From Erwinia_E haradaeae_F (GTDB lineage: Bacteria; Pseudomonadota; Gammaproteobacteria; Enterobacterales; Enterobacteriaceae), in the NCBI RefSeq assembly GCF_900698855.1, contig NZ_LR217698.1, forward strand, positions 682,001-746,000: a stretch of DNA of 64,000 nucleotides, read 5' to 3'. The stretch's first letter is position 1; every line of letters begins with the position of its first letter. The notes beneath the pieces were generated by a model that saw nothing but the letters and a program-made list of their open reading frames with translations, did not search any database and had not been told where the DNA came from. Below, piece after piece: positions 1-9,411 of this stretch. A program made the translations under genes and the position numbers.

Positions 1-734
1 ATGTAATTTAATTAAATATATTAATTAACACTACACAATCCAAGTAATGTACTCATACCATAACAGTATATAACGATCAATGACTATAATATATATAGAT
101 TCCTCTATTGTATAATACATATTAAAATTTACTAAAAATATAATATCCTTAATATCTTGAAAAAATTTAAAACAATTTAAATCAAGAAAATTTCTTATTA
201 TTCTGAAAGAATGAAATCTTAATAGATCTCTTTTCTGTTGCATTTTTGCAAAAATAAAATATATTCAAATCTACACAAATCTTTAGCAAAACAACTGGAA
301 ATACAAATCAATCCCCAATAAATATTAAAATATCAATATTCATATTGACACAATTAATATTTACTTCATCATCACTATCTCTTCGATCTTAAAGAAATCA
401 TTAATAAATCTTTCCATTTCTGATACTTAAGGATCAGCGTTAGTCATCTAAAAGATCACCGGAAAAACTAACTACTATCAAAAAGAACAAAATTTAATAG
501 AATGAATATTCTATAGAATCAAAATTAAAAATAATCATAATGCTCTTATAATACCAAACTGAATCAACCAGTCTTAATATAGATAGTAAGATAAAGAGTA
601 TGTTTCCTCTATGAGCCAAAAAGTTGAAAACTATATATTTAAAACTATCCATTCCATCCTAAATAATTATTCAACAAATCTTTTTGATGAAAAAAGTCTG
701 CATCTATATTCGATATAGATGAATACAAAAATTA
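1..734. other. AT-rich spacer, no gene seen
   Basis: Very AT-rich sequence on the downstream side of udk. No open frame resembles a known protein. In the udk-dcd-asmA order known from E. coli this stretch would have held the rest of dcd and perhaps asmA, so I read it as eroded coding DNA, but I recognise nothing beyond the dcd fragment listed next. Confidence 0.6.
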
Positions 735-838
735 CATTTTAAAACGTACCCAATTTCTGCCTAGAAAAAAAGATTAAAAAGTAAAATTGGTCTGTGTATC
801 CTGGATCCTCTAAACCATAGAGTAATCTTTATAGATCG
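735..838 (-). pseudogene. dcd: dcd remnant (dCTP deaminase, N-terminal part)
   Basis: Read on the minus strand, the frame just after udk gives I-x-x-W, then G-x-x-I-x-x-RP, a TAG stop, AEI and K. This parallels the Dcd N-terminus (DIEAWLDEG, SINPRPP, VDVRLGNK). The nine-residue distance from RP to the VDV-like triplet and the spacing on to K are kept exactly. Dcd deaminates dCTP to dUTP. In E. coli dcd directly follows udk in the same direction, which is the position found here. The frame contains stops and the rest of the gene is unrecognisable, so it is dead. The similarity is short and was aligned by eye. Confidence 0.5.
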
Positions 839-896
839 TAAAAATAAAATGAAAATCATCAACTTATTTGATTCTCTCTTATTTGTTGTAAATAGA

Positions 897-1541
897 TTAT
901 TCAAAAAATTGATTAATTTTTGCTTTTAAAATATCAATAGCAATACGATTTTTCCCTCCTCGTGGTACAATGATATCAGCATATTGTTTACAAGGTTCAA
1001 TAAATTGCAAGAACATGGGTCGTACGGTTTCCTGATACTGAGCTATTACTGAATCCATAGAACGACCGCGCTGATTGACATCACGCTGAATACGACGCAT
1101 AAGGCAAATATCAAGAGGGGTATCAACGAAAATAGAAAAATTCATTTCTTTTCGCAATTGAATATTAGTTAAAAGAAGAATTCCTTCAAGGATAATAACC
1201 TTTGTTGGTTTTATATGAAGTGTTTGACCAGTACGAGTATGCTCAACATAACTGTATATCGGAAGATCAATAGGGTGACCTGATTTTAAAATTTGTAGAT
1301 GCTCTAAAAGCAAACTGTGATCCATAGAATTTGGATGATCATAATTAGTTTTAACCCGTTCAACCATAGTAAGGTGTCCTTGGTCTCTATAATAAGCATC
1401 CTCAGGAATTACACCAATATTATCATCACCAAAACGATCTCGAACTTCATGATAGAGTGTACTAGCAATCAAGCTCTTTCCCGAGGCAGATGCGCCTGCA
1501 ATACCTATAATGACGCATTGATGATGCAACTGTTCAATCAT
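897..1541 (-). CDS. udk: Uridine/cytidine kinase
   Basis: Phosphorylates uridine and cytidine to UMP and CMP in pyrimidine salvage, in the cytoplasm. The 214-residue product matches the family length (E. coli 213). The P-loop GIAGASASGKS is near residue 13, followed by the typical VKTNYDHP and YSYVEHTR segments, the FVDTPLDICLMRR motif and the conserved tail VPRGGKNRIAIDILKAKI. The start is the ATG giving MIEQLHHQCVIIG, which aligns with the E. coli N-terminus. It is flanked downstream by a dcd remnant and upstream by an mrp remnant, so it is the survivor of a former gene row. No damage seen. Confidence 0.97.
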   Translation of the reverse strand: MIEQLHHQCVIIGIAGASASGKSLIASTLYHEVRDRFGDDNIGVIPEDAYYRDQGHLTMVERVKTNYDHPNSMDHSLLLEHLQILKSGHPIDLPIYSYVEHTRTGQTLHIKPTKVIILEGILLLTNIQLRKEMNFSIFVDTPLDICLMRRIQRDVNQRGRSMDSVIAQYQETVRPMFLQFIEPCKQYADIIVPRGGKNRIAIDILKAKINQFFE

Positions 1542-1589
1542 ATCTTAACGACCTGAACTTAGGACCATATTAACGAGTAAGTGCTCCAT

Positions 1590-1850
1590 CTAGGTTTCTA
1601 GATATTTAAACAAGATAGCGACCACTAAATTCAGAATATAATACAGCCAGGTAGCCTGATATCCGAAATAGTACTCCTTTAGTATAATGCTACCGCCATC
1701 CAAAAACACTAGATGATCCGAATGCATGAGGTTTAATCGTACTTCATGCTCTAACTACTAGCTATGATCGAATTCATGTTCTATGAACATCAATACATCC
1801 AGTCTAGTCTTCAAGAACGTATTAAAAGCGCCTCCTTTCAAGGATAAAGT
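1590..1850 (-). pseudogene. mrp: mrp (apbC) remnant, C-terminal part with internal deletion
   Basis: Minus-strand frame, unannotatable as a gene, that resembles the end of Mrp/ApbC, an Fe-S cluster carrier ATPase. The segment FLKTRLDVLMFIEHE parallels MFEKVEVPVLGIVEN, with F, K, V, L and E at matching positions. After two adjacent TAG stops, HSDHLVFLDGGS parallels HISLREDLDKGT, and NLVVAILFKYLE parallels DRVAAQLYWQGE, both without gaps. About 25 residues containing the Cys motif are missing between the halves. The fragment begins immediately after the pdxY stop codon, so the rest of mrp was deleted. From memory, mrp lies next to udk in some Enterobacterales, which would fit. Aligned by eye, moderate certainty. 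Confidence 0.5.
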
Positions 1851-1851
1851 T

Positions 1852-2724
1852 TTATAAAAATAAAACCTTGACAACAGTAAAATTGATCATTGGTTCTAAA
1901 ATACCTTGTTGTACTGCAACTAACTGCAGCTCATAATCACCCATTTTATACGTTTTCAGAATAACTGCATACAAATCTTCTGCACCGTGCCCTATCGCAC
2001 TCTTTAGAAAAAAAGAATAAAGAAAATTGACCAACAATACACCGTTAGTTAAGTCACTCACTTCGGCTAGTTCACAAAAACCAAAATCTATTAATGGTCG
2101 AACAATATGCCATATTTGATCTGCAGTGATTAAAAGCATTTCTAATTGATCCCTATAGCATCCTTCTCAGAATAACTTCTTTATAAAAACAACTTTTGAT
2201 CCCTGAAAAATAAAGACATGAGCTGTAATGATAGCCTCATCAATATTTGTTATCCTAAATCGACTACTCAATATTTCCAAATTAAGAAAATTAGGTATAA
2301 CAATATCACTTTTTAATAGTGATCCTTGTGGATAAAACTTTTCGATACTAGATTCGACAACGCATTCCTGTTTAGTACGACCTATTAATGGGCCATAAAG
2401 ATACCAAGCGTTATGATTGTTTTCTTTGACCATGCGCACAATCTCGAATATTGCCTCTCACTGTTCTATAGAACCCAGATATCCACTTAGTACTTCGTCA
2501 GAAGTTTCTAACCACTTAATATCACCAATTCCAAAAACAATATCTATAAGATAATCTTTAGACATCACTGATTCAGGCCAATAACCATACTGAATATGAT
2601 TAGAATATTGTACAGTATTTAATGGCCATACATTTGCACCGCACTGTCGCATGAGGAATTTTGCTGCAACTTTACCTCCATGATCAAAGACCGCATGGGA
2701 CTGAATAGAAAGAATCTTTTTCAT
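1852..2724 (-). pseudogene. pdxY: pdxY pseudogene (pyridoxal kinase), two in-frame TGA codons
   Basis: Pyridoxal kinase 2 phosphorylates pyridoxal to PLP in vitamin B6 salvage. The whole gene is present in one frame of 291 codons (E. coli 287 residues) without any net frameshift: IQSHAV, NVWPLNTVQYSNH, SGYLGSIEQ, EMLLITADQIW, PLIDFGF and a tail like YELQVVAAQ. Two TGA codons interrupt it. One follows SIEQ where E. coli has Gly, the other follows KKLF where E. coli has Arg. Key residues are also lost: GNSAA has become GKVAA, and the GVGD anion-hole/catalytic motif reads EVSD. There is no Shine-Dalgarno sequence before the ATG. I conclude it is a young pseudogene; the three open pieces are not separate genes. 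Confidence 0.92.
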
Positions 2725-3359
2725 TACATTTTAGCCCTGATACGAGTTTAGTAAAACTCACTTGTTAATGGGTTAATTAGTAGATTGACTTATTCTTTTC
2801 TACATTTTCCCACATGAGGTAACGTGAAAGAAGTTCATTAAGCATGATTAATAAAAGTCTAATTAAATATAAGAGAAATTGATTCTACATAAAATCTTAA
2901 AGACATTGGTTCTCACATTTTTAAATACATAAGATAATTATCTTATCAGCAATATTTAATTAACACGAATATTTGATTTTTTCTTTTAGTTGAATGAAAC
3001 AATATATAATTAATATACTTTAACGCCCTATCGGTTTAACCCTTATCCATATAGCATGATCATATATAATTTTTATTCAATTATTGACTATTTAACATCT
3101 AAAAATCATTCATCATTTTTATAAATTATCGTTTTAATATTTAGGAAGTAAAAAGAATGTTTCTTTTTAGATTATTACATACTAAACACAATAATACCTA
3201 TCGTGATTTCATAAATAAAAAAATTCAAAAAACGATCTACATACTATCATTATAAATGTTCAGCTTATGCTAATTTAGAAAAACTCACTAGGGCATATTC
3301 GTAGAATAAATTTATAAAACTATATTTAATAAAAAATTATATCGCCCTTTTCCAAACAA
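2725..3359. other. Spacer where crr would be expected
   Basis: 635 bases between the pdxY pseudogene and ptsI. In E. coli, crr (enzyme IIA-Glc, 169 residues) follows ptsI in this direction. I found no crr-like sequence. A short open minus-strand frame ending near 2780 (last residues VEKNKSIY) precedes pdxY but I do not recognise it. Confidence 0.5.
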
Positions 3360-5075
3360 TTATTCTTTAAGAAATTGATCAACTAGTTGTACTAATTCTT
3401 CCGCTGTTGGTTTCATTAACGCTTTTTCTGCTAAAAGCTGAGCTTCTTTAAATTGAATACTACGAATAAGTTTCTTAATAGATGGAATCGCAATAGAACT
3501 CATACTAAACTCGTCTAATCCCATACCTAATAACAACACAGTAGCATGTACGTCTCCTGCTAATTCACCACACATTCCTGTCCATTTTCCTTCAGAATGA
3601 GCAGAATCGATCACCTGTTTGATTAATATCAAAATAGATGGAGATATAGGATTGTAAAGATGGGAGATTAAATTATTAGCGCGATCTACAGCTAAAGTAT
3701 ACTGTGTTAAATCATTTGTTCCAATACTAAAGAAATCAACTTCTTTTGCTAAATGGTGAGCGATCACCGCAGAAGCGGGCGTTTCTACCATAATACCAAT
3801 TTCAATTGTCTCATTAAAATCCTTTCTTTCTTTACGCAGCTGAACTTTTAAAATCTCTATCTGCTCTTTTAGAAAACGAACTTCTTCAACAGAAATAATC
3901 ATAGGGAACATAATTCGCAATGTACCAAAAACGGAGGCACGCAAAATAGCACGTAACTGAGCATGTAAGATTTCTGTGCGATCCATACCTATACGAATAG
4001 CACGCCAACCAAGACAAGGATTAGCCTCATGAGGAAGATGCATATATGGTAAATCTTTATCACCACCAATATCCATGGTTCGTAAAATTACACCCTGATC
4101 TCCTACTGTTTTTGCTACGGATTTGTAAGCTTGAAACTGCTCTTCTTCACTAGGTAATGAATCCCTATCCATGAATAAAAACTCTGTACGATAAAGTCCA
4201 ACACCTTCTGCTCCATAACGGTCTATACCTATAATATCGCGCCCACTCCCAATATTAGCGCTTAGCTTAACCCGATGACCGTCTAAAGTAATCGCTGGAA
4301 GATTTTTTAATTTGCCTAACTCATTTTTTTCAAGAGCATATTGATGAGCTAAAATCTTAAATTCCGCAATTTTTTCCTCAGATGGATTAATGTAAACCTT
4401 ATTATTAATCGCATCTAAAATCAAAAAATCATCATTTTTAACCTTACTCGTAATATTTCCCGTTCCGACAATAGCTGGTAGTCCTAATGAACGAGCCATG
4501 ATTGAAGTATGTGAGGTTTTACCCCCAGTGTCAGTAATAAAACCTAAAACTTTTTTCAAATTGAGTTGCGCTGTTTCTGATGGAGTTAGATCTCTGGCAA
4601 CCAACAATACTTCTTCATTAATGGCACTGAAATCTATAATATGTAAACCAAGAATATTTTTCAATAAACGCTTTCCAATATCACGAATATCAGATGCGCG
4701 CTCTTTTAAATATTCATCCTCCAACTCTTCTAACGCTTTGACTTGAGAATTAATTATAGTAAAAACAGCCGCATCTGCAGTATATAATTCTTCTTTAATT
4801 AACGACACAACATCTTTTTCTAGCTCTTCATCTTCTAAAAGCATTAGATGTCCTTCAAATATTTCTTCTTTCCCTTCTCCACAAGTTTGACTAGCTTGGA
4901 TTGCAATACTTTTAAGCTGTTCAGTAGCCTTTTGGCGTCCATCAAAAAATCTTTGAATTTCCTTGTCTTTTTTCTCAGCAGAAATCTTCTGATTATTAAT
5001 AATAATTTCCTCTTCGCGTATAAGAAGAGCCTTTCCAAAAGCTATATTTGGTGATGTTAAAATACCTGAAATCAT
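3360..5075 (-). CDS. ptsI: PTS enzyme I (PEP-protein phosphotransferase)
   Basis: Transfers phosphate from phosphoenolpyruvate to HPr, the first step of sugar uptake by the phosphotransferase system; cytoplasmic. 571 residues against 575 in E. coli. The N-terminal HPr-binding domain opens MISGILTSPNIAFGKALL. The phospho-accepting His lies in GGKTSHTSIMARS near residue 188. The C-terminal PEP-binding domain keeps GAEGVGLYRTEFLF, GWRAIRI, FFSIGTNDLTQY and the active-site Cys in GMCGELAGD. Nothing appears broken. What is odd is context: ptsH, normally directly upstream, and crr, normally downstream, are both absent here, and cysK, usually beside this operon, lies 31 kb away. HPr would have to be encoded elsewhere. 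Confidence 0.97.
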   Translation of the reverse strand: MISGILTSPNIAFGKALLIREEEIIINNQKISAEKKDKEIQRFFDGRQKATEQLKSIAIQASQTCGEGKEEIFEGHLMLLEDEELEKDVVSLIKEELYTADAAVFTIINSQVKALEELEDEYLKERASDIRDIGKRLLKNILGLHIIDFSAINEEVLLVARDLTPSETAQLNLKKVLGFITDTGGKTSHTSIMARSLGLPAIVGTGNITSKVKNDDFLILDAINNKVYINPSEEKIAEFKILAHQYALEKNELGKLKNLPAITLDGHRVKLSANIGSGRDIIGIDRYGAEGVGLYRTEFLFMDRDSLPSEEEQFQAYKSVAKTVGDQGVILRTMDIGGDKDLPYMHLPHEANPCLGWRAIRIGMDRTEILHAQLRAILRASVFGTLRIMFPMIISVEEVRFLKEQIEILKVQLRKERKDFNETIEIGIMVETPASAVIAHHLAKEVDFFSIGTNDLTQYTLAVDRANNLISHLYNPISPSILILIKQVIDSAHSEGKWTGMCGELAGDVHATVLLLGMGLDEFSMSSIAIPSIKKLIRSIQFKEAQLLAEKALMKPTAEELVQLVDQFLKE

Positions 5076-6674
5076 AATCTCTACCTTTATCTTCTAATCA
5101 TTATCTAAAGAAATAAACAATGCGGAACTGTATTAATATTTTTTATTAACACACTAAATAACTGAAGTTAATTAATCTCTTTATTTTTCTGAAATATTTT
5201 TAAAGTTAGGTATAAGTAACAATTACTAGCACTCTGTAATTAATATTACACGCTGTCTTTAAGACAAAGTGTTGATATATAGGCCTATCTACCAATCCTA
5301 ATCTATTATTTAATGTAACAGCTACTATCTAATATTCTAAAATGTATTATATCTTTCATGATCAAACTCTCGGATCAACTAAACTATCTAATATACAATC
5401 CAATAATCAGTTATTGCATAAAATATTGAATAAGTTATTGTATCTCTCTTATGGTATTGGATTATAAATGATAATATATAAAATAAATTATAGTAGAATT
5501 TATGCATCATTGATCTTGTAAAACACAGTTTAAAATTCATGAGAGACCATATAAATTACAAAAATCACTAAAAATATTATTATTATAGTATAACCTAATC
5601 TCATTAGGTTATTCACTTACAACAAGGTTTCTCTCATCACAAAGTGGATTTTTAAATTAGAACATATGTAACCGTTATCAATAATATATTCTTATAGTTA
5701 AATTAATTAATTTTAAAACATAAGATGTAAATACATATCTAGATATAGAATAGAAACTTAACAATCATAATGAAATATATGATATTTATATTTTATCACT
5801 CACACTAGGCTATGAACAGGTATACAAATAAGACTAAAAATTAAGTCTAAAAATGAATATTATAAAAACGCATGAAAATATTTTAAATTTAACCGATAAT
5901 CCAATCTATTTTATCATCTTAAATCTTTTGATTCAGGCGTCTTCTCTAAAAAGATCTATCCTCATTATTAGGCATGTTTACCTTTAATAAATCAAGGATA
6001 TTATTGCAAGTAACTCTTAAACAATTCTTTTTCCAAAAATCAAAAGAAACAACAAAATATTGCCCATGACAATTACAAAAAAAGGATAAAAATAAACTTA
6101 AATAACACGTATCATTCATTAATTCATTTAATAACCTAAATAATCCGATAAACCTGTATTAATTTCATAATGCCAACTAAGTGGAAATATCATTCTTTGG
6201 AATTAAATGATAGAAAAATTATCAAACTCACATCGTATCATACTTAAATTAGTATATTCCTAATCGATATTCTATTTTTATTAGATAGACGAATCTTTTA
6301 CAATATAAACCACTAATATTTCTAATATTAATTATAGATGTCACCTACTCTAATAGATAGGTCTAATCTATACATAATCATGTTATATTTAAACAATATT
6401 AAAAAATTATTTTAAAAGAGTATTTAAGACCCATTATAAATAGGCTACAATATGCTTCTAGTAAAGAAGCATCTAACTATGACAGAGTAATAAAAACTAT
6501 AAAACTTCATTTCTCTTAAATAAAGAGAATCTTGCAATTTAATTTGAATAATCTAAAAAAGAACAGCTCTTTGATACACAGATACATAATAAGGTTACTC
6601 AGCAGATGTATAAATTACAAAATCAATATTTCTTTAATTTATATTGCAGTAATGTTTTATTTAAAGGTTCATTT
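5076..6674. other. 1.6-kb spacer (ptsH and tufB not found)
   Basis: AT-rich sequence between the divergent ptsI and secE. No ptsH-like frame occurs upstream of ptsI and no tufB-like frame upstream of secE. Two small hairpins stand out: a 10-bp stem at 5590-5612 (arms ATAACCTAAT and ATTAGGTTAT, loop CTC), and an 8-bp stem at 6452-6472 (ATGCTTCT, loop AGTAA, AGAAGCAT). Neither has a clear U tract. Promoters for both flanking genes presumably lie here but I could not pick them out from the AT-rich background. Confidence 0.5.
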
Positions 6675-7061
6675 ATGAATATATATTTTACTGGAACACA
6701 ACAAAAAAAACGCTGGTTAGAAATAGGAAAATGGTTAAGCATAATATTTTGTTTTCTCATCGCTATCATAGGAAATATTTGGTTTTCTAACACACCTGTA
6801 TATCTACGCATATTGGCGATACTTTTTTTGTTAACTACAGCAACTAGCATTTTTCGATTAACAGAAAAAGGGAAAATAGCTATAGACTATATCTATCAAG
6901 CGCATAGAGAAATAAAAAAAATCACTTGGCCTTCTCCTAATGAGACGTTGCATACAACATTAATTGTTAGTGCAGCAACTGCCGTAATGTCACTAATTCT
7001 ATGGGGGCTGGATAATCTACTAGTTCGCATCATATCATTTATTACTGGCTTGAGGTTTTGA
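6675..7061 (+). CDS. secE: Preprotein translocase subunit SecE
   Basis: Small inner-membrane subunit that clamps SecY in the SecYEG channel. From the chosen ATG the product is 128 residues (E. coli 127). Hydrophobic segments lie near residues 15-32 and 40-56, and the conserved C-terminal part holds REIKKITWPSPNETLHTTLIV and a last membrane helix ending LVRIISFITGLRF, identical in form to E. coli. An ATG 69 bases upstream (6606) would add 23 unmatched residues; I prefer 6675 because AAAGG lies 7-8 bases before it and the length fits. It ends with TGA, showing that TGA works as stop here. nusG follows after one base. Confidence 0.95.
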   Translation: MNIYFTGTQQKKRWLEIGKWLSIIFCFLIAIIGNIWFSNTPVYLRILAILFLLTTATSIFRLTEKGKIAIDYIYQAHREIKKITWPSPNETLHTTLIVSAATAVMSLILWGLDNLLVRIISFITGLRF

Positions 7062-7062
7062 G

Positions 7063-7608
7063 ATGTCTGAAGCTCCTAACAAGCGCTGGTACGTTGTTCA
7101 AGCGTTTTCCGGATTCGAAAGTCGCGTAGCCCAATCCCTACGTGAGTATATTAAATTACATGACATGGAAACACTATTTGGCGATATCATGGTTCCTACC
7201 GAAGAAGTAGTTGAAATCCGTCGTGGTCAACGTCGTAAAAGCGAACGAAAGTTTTTCCCTGGGTACGTCTTAGTACAAATGACAATGAACGATGCAAGTT
7301 GGCATCTTGTACGTAGCGTGCCTAGAGTCATGGGTTTTATTGGAGGCACTTCAGATCGTCCAGCACCAATCAGCTTTAAGGAAGCTGATGCAATTATGGG
7401 GCTATTACAGCAAGCAGGAGATAAACCGCGTCCAAAAACACTCTTTGAACCAGGTGAGATGGTGCGCGTTAATGACGGTCCTTTTTCCGATTTTAATGGC
7501 GTTGTAGAAGAAGTTGATTATGAAAAAAGTCGTCTAACAGTATCCGTATCTATTTTTGGTCGCGCCACCCCAGTAGAACTAGATTTTGCTCAAGTTGAAA
7601 AAGGTTAA
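7063..7608 (+). CDS. nusG: Transcription termination/antitermination factor NusG
   Basis: Binds RNA polymerase and links it to Rho or, through S10, to the ribosome. 181 residues, identical to the E. coli length. The N-terminal NGN domain begins RWYVVQAFSGFESRVAQSL and contains RKFFPGYVLVQM; the C-terminal KOW domain contains FEPGEMVRVNDGPFSDFNG and ends DFAQVEKG. Its ATG lies one base after the secE stop, so the two are surely co-transcribed, as in E. coli. No anomalies. Confidence 0.98.
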   Translation: MSEAPNKRWYVVQAFSGFESRVAQSLREYIKLHDMETLFGDIMVPTEEVVEIRRGQRRKSERKFFPGYVLVQMTMNDASWHLVRSVPRVMGFIGGTSDRPAPISFKEADAIMGLLQQAGDKPRPKTLFEPGEMVRVNDGPFSDFNGVVEEVDYEKSRLTVSVSIFGRATPVELDFAQVEKG

Positions 7609-7749
7609 TTCTTTTCCCTTGCTGAACTCATATATAATCATTAAACAAATATATACATTATTAATATGATAATACATAAAACCCCACCCTTCTAAAACTT
7701 AAATATCTATAAATTGAAAGATATAATATAATTACTCTAATTTAACACC

Positions 7750-7775
7750 ATTATCTTTATTTATTTTAAGATAAT
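7750..7775 (+). promoter_or_regulatory. Hairpin in the rplK leader
   Basis: Arms ATTATCTT and AAGATAAT form an 8-bp stem with a 10-base loop, 60 bases before rplK, in the 226-base nusG-rplK spacer where E. coli has the rplKAJL promoter and the L1 feedback site. The stem is all A/T except one G-C type pair and does not visibly copy the L1 site, so a regulatory role is only possible. Confidence 0.25.
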
Positions 7776-7834
7776 AAATCAAAATTAGTTATACAGAAAC
7801 AAAACAGTATGATCACCTTACTTGAGGTATTATT

Positions 7835-8263
7835 ATGGCTAAAAAAGTACAAACCTATGTCAAACTACAGGTTTCAGCAGGTATGGCAAACCCTAGCCCA
7901 CCCGTAGGTCCGGCTCTTGGGCAAAGAGGTGTGAATATCATGGAATTCTGCAAAGCATTCAATGCAAAAACAGATTCTTTCGAGAAAGGACTACCCATTC
8001 CAGTTATTATTACAGTTTATAGTGATCGCTCCTTTACTTTTATTACTAAAAGCCCTCCATCAGCCATTCTTCTAAAAAAAGCGACCGGGGTAGAATCTGG
8101 TTCTTCAAAACCAAACCAACAAAAAATCGGTATATTATCACGCGCAAAGCTACGTGAGATAGCTGAGATTAAATATGAAGACATGACAGGATCTAATATT
8201 GAAGCAATGACGCGTTCTATTGAAGGAACTGCTCGTTCTATAGGCCTGGTCATAGAGGACTAA
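7835..8263 (+). CDS. rplK: Large ribosomal subunit protein uL11
   Basis: L11 of the 50S GTPase-associated centre, binding 23S rRNA near the L10-L12 stalk. 142 residues as in E. coli. The N-terminal domain has the proline-rich NPSPPVGPALGQRGVNIMEFC; the RNA-binding C-terminal domain includes RSFTFITKSPPSAILLKKA and ends with GTARSIGLVIED. GAGG lies 8 bases before the ATG. rplA follows after two bases, so they form one operon as in E. coli, where L1 represses both. Confidence 0.98.
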   Translation: MAKKVQTYVKLQVSAGMANPSPPVGPALGQRGVNIMEFCKAFNAKTDSFEKGLPIPVIITVYSDRSFTFITKSPPSAILLKKATGVESGSSKPNQQKIGILSRAKLREIAEIKYEDMTGSNIEAMTRSIEGTARSIGLVIED

Positions 8264-8265
8264 AA

Positions 8266-8970
8266 ATGGCTAATCTAAGCAAACGCATGCGAAAAATTTC
8301 TGAAAACATTGACCAAACTAAACCATATGAGATAAATGAAGCTCTAGTCCTCCTAAAAAAACTAGCAGTTGTTAAATTCATAGAAAGTGTTGATGTAGCA
8401 GTAAAGTTAGGCATTGATCCACGCAAATCTGACCAAAATATACGCGGGTCCACTATATTACCTTATGGTACTGGTCGTATTACACGCGTAGCGGTATTTA
8501 CTCAAGGAACCAGCGCTCAATCTGCGATAGAGGAAGGTGCAGAACTGGTAGGATTAGAAGATCTTGCGGTAAAAGTGAAAAAAGGCGAAATGAACTTTGA
8601 TGTAGTTATTGCATCTCCAGATACAATGCATATTGTTGGCCAATTAGGCCACATTCTTGGACCACGAGGTCTGATGCCCAACCTAAAAGTAGGTACTATA
8701 ACAGAGAATATTAGAGAAGCAGTAAGAAATGCTAAATCAGGTCAGGTTCGTTATCGTAACGACAAAAACGGCATTATCCATACCACCATTGGTAAAATTA
8801 ATTTTGATATACATCACTTAAAAACAAATTTAGAATATCTATTAATTTCTCTTAAAAAAGCCAAACCCCCTCAATCAAAAGGGGTGTTTATCAAAAAAAT
8901 TAGCATCTCGACTACCATGGGAACCTGTGTTACATTAGATCAATCTAGTCTAAAAGACTCCACTAACTAA
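8266..8970 (+). CDS. rplA: Large ribosomal subunit protein uL1
   Basis: L1 forms the mobile L1 stalk of the 50S subunit and helps release deacylated tRNA; in E. coli it also represses its own operon. 234 residues, the same as E. coli. Recognisable motifs are SVDVAVKLGIDPRKSDQNIRG, VVIASPDTM, LGHILGPRGLMPNLK and VRYRNDKNGIIHTTIGK. It starts two bases after rplK. A 441-base spacer to rplJ follows. Confidence 0.98.
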   Translation: MANLSKRMRKISENIDQTKPYEINEALVLLKKLAVVKFIESVDVAVKLGIDPRKSDQNIRGSTILPYGTGRITRVAVFTQGTSAQSAIEEGAELVGLEDLAVKVKKGEMNFDVVIASPDTMHIVGQLGHILGPRGLMPNLKVGTITENIREAVRNAKSGQVRYRNDKNGIIHTTIGKINFDIHHLKTNLEYLLISLKKAKPPQSKGVFIKKISISTTMGTCVTLDQSSLKDSTN

Positions 8971-9411
8971 TCTTTTTTCTTTACCAGAGAAAAATTTTTT
9001 CCTAAAATCTATCTATGAAATACTTTAAATTAGAGATGAAAAGACTAATCCAGTTATAAGAGTTTATATTAATTGATAATTAAATATTTCCCTTAAAAAT
9101 AACTAATTCAAACTTTATCAATATCTCAATAAAATCGATAAGTTATATTAAACAGAACTATTAAATTACGACGCATCCAATCTGAATATTTTACATTTTA
9201 AATGCTTTCCTTTCAAAAAGAAAGGCTATATATGCATCTGAGACTATGTTTTTAACATACTAGTTATCAGAAATACTGACAAGATCAAAAAAACAATTTT
9301 GACCCCTATATGGAATTCAAAATCACCATAAATTAAATATCTACCTAACATAAGAAAATTGAGTGAAAGAAAGCCTCTGTGAATTCCAGAATAATCCAGG
9401 AGCAAGAGATA
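8971..9411 (+). promoter_or_regulatory. rplA-rplJ spacer: likely rplJ leader
   Basis: In E. coli the corresponding stretch carries the rplJ promoter and the mRNA leader bound by the L10-L12 complex for feedback control. Here I can point only to a 6-bp hairpin at 9209-9225 (CCTTTC, AAAAA loop, GAAAGG) about 190 bases before the rplJ start, and a good Shine-Dalgarno AGGAG near 9397. The L10-binding fold itself could not be confirmed by eye. Confidence 0.4.

Noticed and set aside
31..243. 70-codon minus-strand open frame at the window start
   Set aside because: Composition is Ile, Phe, Tyr and Asn-rich as expected from AT-rich noise; no motif, no Shine-Dalgarno sequence and no neighbour support.
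1852..2724. UGA read as tryptophan (recoded genetic code)
   Set aside because: The two pdxY TGA codons stand at Gly and Arg positions, TGG is used for Trp throughout, and secE ends normally at TGA.
1852..2724. Three separate small genes in the pdxY region
   Set aside because: They are consecutive pieces of one frame and align end to end with PdxY.
6606..6674. Upstream ATG for secE adding 23 residues
   Set aside because: The extra residues match no SecE; the internal ATG at 6675 has better Shine-Dalgarno spacing and gives the family length.
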